Positions 61,050 to 64,000 of a DNA stretch of 64,000 nucleotides are shown piece by piece (the first letter of the stretch is position 1; each line of letters opens with the position of its first letter). A program made the position numbers and the translations under genes. The DNA comes from Lysobacterales bacterium. GTDB lineage: Bacteria > Pseudomonadota > Gammaproteobacteria > Xanthomonadales > SZUA-5. The notes under the pieces were generated by a model. The model was not told the origin of the DNA, did no database searches, and saw nothing but the letters and a program-made list of their open reading frames with translations. The stretch is from assembly GCA_022844135.1 (NCBI GenBank), contig JALHMG010000011.1, positions 46,839-110,838 of the forward strand, in the 5' to 3' direction.

Positions 61050-61139
61050 CCTGCTCGTGCGCTGTCCCACGTGCACACTGACGCATTCCAAGAATCAGCA
61101 CGCTAGCGTTGAATCGCATCAAAACTGGAGAACATCGCC

Positions 61140-62453
61140 ATGCCTCACCTCATCGTCGGTCACACCACAAGCAGTTCCGCCCGCATTTGGGCGCGCGCAC
61201 TTCCGCGCTGGCCAGTTGCCCATCTGGAGGTTTTGGACGCAAGCGGAAACGTCATTCACACGGCCACGCCGGCCGTCACCGTGGATGCTGAGTTCCACAC
61301 CACCATTTTCGATGTCACTGGCCTGCAGCCAGATACGCCCTATCGCGCCAAACTGGCTTTTACCAAGACCACTGCCAAGGAAGAACCGCGAATCCGCCAA
61401 GCCTATTGCGAATCGCGCTTTCGGACTTTTCCAACGGACCAAGGACAGACCCTGCGGTTCTTTCTGGGGTCTTGCAATCTGCATTCTCTCGGCATCATCG
61501 CGCGCCCCGACCATGCATGGAACACCATCGCCGATCAGATCCGCACGCAAAATCCACACTTCATGCTGCACTGCGGAGACCAGATCTACGCCGACATACC
61601 TTTCCAACCTCTTGTAAGCCTGGATCACTATCGCCGCAAGTACCTCGACGCCTGGCAAGATTGCGTGCCGGCGCAAAGCGTGCTGACGATGTGTCCGCAT
61701 TACATGATTCTGGATGACCATGAGATCGACAATGATTTCGACAACGGTCGAGCGGATCACCGGGATGCGCAACTGCTGCGCTCCGCAGCGCTGAAGGTCT
61801 ACTGGGAGTTCCAGCATTCGCACAACCCCGACACCGCAGCCGGCAATTACTACTACCAGTTCAATTGCGGAGCGGCGAAGTTCTTTGTGCTGGATGTCCG
61901 CACTCAACGCGACTCGACGCGCAAAAGGATCGTCGAAACCCAACAGCTGAACGAACTCAAGGGCTGGCTGCTCGCCAACAAGGACGACCTCAAGTTCATC
62001 GTGACCAGCGTGCCCTTCATTGCACGCCCTCGCGGTGGCGGTTCGGACAAATGGCATGGCTTCCGTGAGCAACGCGAGTCGCTGCTTGACTACCTTCTGG
62101 AAAAAGACATCCAGCGCACCGTGTTCCTGACCGGCGACATGCACAGTTCGATGGTCAGCGAACTCACCTTGAAGGCCGGCAAAAAGTCAGTCACGCTCTA
62201 TGAGTTGATGTCGAGCCCGATCAACCAGTTGACGCCCGATACACCGCTGGAGTCGCGCTACGACGTCAGCTACAAGGGCAATACCAAAGCTGGCAACAGC
62301 TTAACGTCACGGATACGTGCCGAGTCCTTCTATCCGCACTCCAACATCATGGCGATCCAAGTGCAGTTCAACAACGGAGTCCCCACGATTTCCTACTCGA
62401 TCCATCGCACCACCAGGAGCGAGTCAGGTCCTACCGGAGTCATTACCTTTTAG
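61140..62453 (+). CDS. PhoD-like phosphatase/phosphodiesterase
   Basis: A 437-residue protein of the PhoD fold. A short N-terminal beta domain (about 1-95) precedes the metal-dependent catalytic part with FFLGSCNLHS, LHCGDQIYAD, ILDDHEIDND and the C-terminal FLTGDMHSSM. There is no Tat or Sec signal peptide, unlike classical secreted PhoD, so a cytoplasmic role is likely. GGAGA lies upstream of the ATG. It is followed after about 100 bp by a TIR-NB-ARC gene on the same strand. Confidence 0.9.
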   Translation: MPHLIVGHTTSSSARIWARALPRWPVAHLEVLDASGNVIHTATPAVTVDAEFHTTIFDVTGLQPDTPYRAKLAFTKTTAKEEPRIRQAYCESRFRTFPTDQGQTLRFFLGSCNLHSLGIIARPDHAWNTIADQIRTQNPHFMLHCGDQIYADIPFQPLVSLDHYRRKYLDAWQDCVPAQSVLTMCPHYMILDDHEIDNDFDNGRADHRDAQLLRSAALKVYWEFQHSHNPDTAAGNYYYQFNCGAAKFFVLDVRTQRDSTRKRIVETQQLNELKGWLLANKDDLKFIVTSVPFIARPRGGGSDKWHGFREQRESLLDYLLEKDIQRTVFLTGDMHSSMVSELTLKAGKKSVTLYELMSSPINQLTPDTPLESRYDVSYKGNTKAGNSLTSRIRAESFYPHSNIMAIQVQFNNGVPTISYSIHRTTRSESGPTGVITF

Positions 62454-62463
62454 CAAGGAGCAC

Positions 62464-62510
62464 CCGGCATCAAGCAAACCCCCGCTGCGCATTTTGCGGG
62501 GCCATGCCGG
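62464..62510. other. Nested hairpin between the PhoD-like and TIR-NB-ARC genes
   Basis: An outer CCGGCAT/ATGCCGG pair encloses CCCCGC/GCGGGG. It starts ten bases after the PhoD-like stop and could end that transcript or attenuate the next gene. No T-run follows. Confidence 0.45.
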
Positions 62511-62556
62511 ATCGGTTTCCAGCCGCCACAAAGTCGACTTTGGAGAAGGTCAGTTC

Positions 62557-64000
62557 ATGCCGACCGAGCCAGTTCCGCGCAGTCCCTTCGACGTCTTCTT
62601 GAGCTATGCGCGGGCGGACAACCACCCGGCCGATCCGCAGCAGGGCTGGGTGACGGCGCTGCACGCCTTCATCCAGAGCGCTGCGCGCTTACCCGGTGGC
62701 GTGGCGCCGCGGGTGTTCTTCGACACGCAGGACATTCGCGACTACGACGACTGGCGGCATCGGATTCTGGCGGCCTTGCGCCATAGCAAGGTGCTGCTGG
62801 TGTGCCTGTCGCCGGCCTACTTCAACAGCAAGAACTGCTTTTGGGAGTGGGAGCACTTCCTGCGTCGCCAGGGCCCGCACGTGGAGGGCGACGCGGGCGG
62901 CATCCAGAGCGTGCGCTTTGTGGCGCTGCCAGGCAGCCTGCCGGCGCAAAACCAGGAATGGCTGGACTCTGTGCGGCGCGGCAACACCATCGATCTGCAG
63001 CCCTGGTTCGCCCAGGGTCCCCAGACGCTGCAGCACGAACCCGCCGCGTTGGCCAGCGCGCAGCGCGCAGTGGCGGCCTTGCTCGCGCGCATCCGCGATG
63101 CCCGCCGCGAACTGGCGCGCCAATACGGCAATCTTCGGGCCGCCAATGAGCACTTCGTCGGCCGCCGCAAGCAATTGCGCGATCTGCATGAACGCGTCGG
63201 CGTGGGTCGTTTGGGCGTGATCACCGCCGTGCATGGCCTCGGCGGCATCGGCAAGACCGAACTCGCCGTGCAGTACGCCAACGAGTACGCGCGCAGCTTC
63301 CCCAGTGGCATCTGGTGGATCAACGCCGCCGGGCAACGCGATCTGCGACTGTGCCTCGCAAGTCTGATCGATGAGCCGCGCTTCCCGCAGCCCGCCACGC
63401 GCAGTACCGACGATGCAACGCGCTACGCCCAGGTCATGCAAGCGCTGCAGCAGTCCGCCGCGCAACGCCAGGCCCACGATCCGGACGGCGGCAGCCAGGT
63501 GCTGATCCTGCTGGACAATGTCGATCACCCTGAACTCCTGGGCGCCAATCAGCGCAGCCTGATCGGCAATCTGCCGTGGCTGAGCCTGATCGCCACGACC
63601 CGCCAAAGCGCCAGCGAATGGCGCCGCGCCGATCGGCTGCAGGTGCTGGAGCTGGACGCCCTGGACCCGGACGACGCGCTGGCCCTGTTCCGCGAATGGC
63701 AGCCGGAGCACGCCTTCGCCCACCGCGACGATGAAGCCGCGGCGCGCGAACTCTGCACGCTGCTGGGCAATTTCACCCTGGCGGTGGAACAGGCGGCGAT
63801 CTACTGTGGCACCGAAGCCGGCGTCAGCCTCCCCGACTTTGTCGCCGCCCTCAAGACCGCCGGCCTGCACCAACTCGACACACTGGCCCAAAACCCTGAG
63901 CTGCAAGCCAGCATGCAGCATCGCGAGAAGCAGCTCGCCCTGGTGCTGGCACAAACCCTGCCCGCCGAAGGCACGCTGGAACGCCTGCTGCTGGACTACG
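62557..64000 (+). CDS. TIR-NB-ARC (STAND) protein, 3' end outside window
   Basis: 481 residues are visible and the frame is open at the edge. Residues about 8-140 form a TIR domain (SPFDVFLSYARADNHP, VFFDTQDI, LVCLSPAYFNSKNCFWEWE); Glu97, three residues after Cys94, fits the catalytic Glu of NAD-cleaving TIRs. A linker leads to the STAND ATPase: HFVGRRKQL near 199-207, the P-loop HGLGGIGKTELA with Lys233, Walker B LILLDN near 316-321 and the sensor ATTRQ near 346-350. Sensor repeats such as TPR are expected beyond the edge. Members act in antiphage defence by depleting NAD when triggered. GGAGAAGG precedes the ATG. Confidence 0.92.
   Translation, partial: MPTEPVPRSPFDVFLSYARADNHPADPQQGWVTALHAFIQSAARLPGGVAPRVFFDTQDIRDYDDWRHRILAALRHSKVLLVCLSPAYFNSKNCFWEWEHFLRRQGPHVEGDAGGIQSVRFVALPGSLPAQNQEWLDSVRRGNTIDLQPWFAQGPQTLQHEPAALASAQRAVAALLARIRDARRELARQYGNLRAANEHFVGRRKQLRDLHERVGVGRLGVITAVHGLGGIGKTELAVQYANEYARSFPSGIWWINAAGQRDLRLCLASLIDEPRFPQPATRSTDDATRYAQVMQALQQSAAQRQAHDPDGGSQVLILLDNVDHPELLGANQRSLIGNLPWLSLIATTRQSASEWRRADRLQVLELDALDPDDALALFREWQPEHAFAHRDDEAAARELCTLLGNFTLAVEQAAIYCGTEAGVSLPDFVAALKTAGLHQLDTLAQNPELQASMQHREKQLALVLAQTLPAEGTLERLLLDY

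Larger units (their letters stand above)
60183..61139. other. Non-coding stretch of about 950 bp
   Basis: Between divergent mgtE and the PhoD-like gene. The open frames present (for example 60326-60895 on the minus strand) are rich in Arg and Cys, lack ribosome sites and look like chance. It contains a hairpin at 60771-60797 and the second copy of the multi-hairpin element at 60915-61049. An AT-richer patch near 60720-60755 (AATATTTTGG) could hold a promoter. Confidence 0.6.

Noticed and set aside
61119-62144. A 341-codon minus-strand frame opposite the PhoD-like gene
   Set aside because: The metal motifs of the PhoD fold on the plus strand identify the real gene.
62689-63954. A 421-codon open frame on the minus strand at the right edge
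   Set aside because: It lies opposite the TIR-NB-ARC gene, whose motifs are clear; the mirror frame has no ribosome site or recognisable domain.

Overview
The window is high-GC, densely coded chromosomal DNA from a free-living, respiring, Gram-negative bacterium. A gammaproteobacterium near the Xanthomonadales/Rhodanobacteraceae is the best guess. This is inferred from MinCDE, a DcaP-like porin, the CrbS/CrbR-type acetate regulators, a Bkd-type branched-chain keto-acid dehydrogenase, hutF/hutI, GyrA with Thr at position 83, and a giant DUF11 protein ending in a DGFES-type tail. No rRNA, tRNA, CRISPR array or complete insertion sequence was seen.

Layout. 1-312 is a 39-bp tandem repeat array that runs off the left edge. 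375-2305 holds a YfhL-type ferredoxin and gamma-glutamyltranspeptidase. 2404-12588 is an acetate module: acetyl-CoA synthetase, a LuxR-type response regulator (CrbR-like), a transporter-histidine kinase-receiver hybrid (CrbS-like), the acetate symporter ActP with its DUF485 partner, and a DcaP-like porin. 12661-18259 holds small metabolic and stress genes: an MBL-fold hydrolase, a DUF4920 protein, an Anbu proteasome-like peptidase, a glycine-zipper protein, an exported Mn-type superoxide dismutase and an FHA-GGDEF diguanylate cyclase. The cyclase start overlaps the end of a 2322-residue secreted repeat protein (18256-25224). A membrane-anchored ankyrin protein follows.

28952-34184 is the branched-chain 2-oxoacid dehydrogenase operon (E1alpha, E1beta, E2, E3). 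34546-40609 is an unusual signalling island: an exported TPR-CHAT (caspase-like) protein, an unknown 176-residue protein, a transmembrane Ser/Thr kinase with a DUF4384-like sensor, and an ECF-like sigma factor broken by a 17-bp tandem duplication. 40819-44966 holds minCDE, a GNAT protein and an HtrA/Deg protease. 45154-46090 contains a GtrA-like protein, a 111-bp MITE-like element and an acyltransferase pseudogene truncated at that element. 46178-53800 has a GAF-GAF-GGDEF-EAL protein, cysteine synthase, an alpha/beta hydrolase and the divergent hutF/hutI pair. 54073-60182 has gyrA, prpB, a small membrane protein, a PilZ protein and mgtE. After a non-coding stretch of about 950 bp come a PhoD-like phosphatase and the 5' part of a TIR-NB-ARC (STAND) gene that leaves the window at 64000.

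The two most interesting themes are as follows. First, there is the CHAT/kinase/sigma island with its apparent OFF-state frameshift, together with the TIR-STAND gene at the right edge. Second, there is a set of small structured elements bounded by CTAG. Three of them sit so that the CTAG supplies the TAG stop codon of the neighbouring gene (porin, GtrA-like gene, cysteine synthase).
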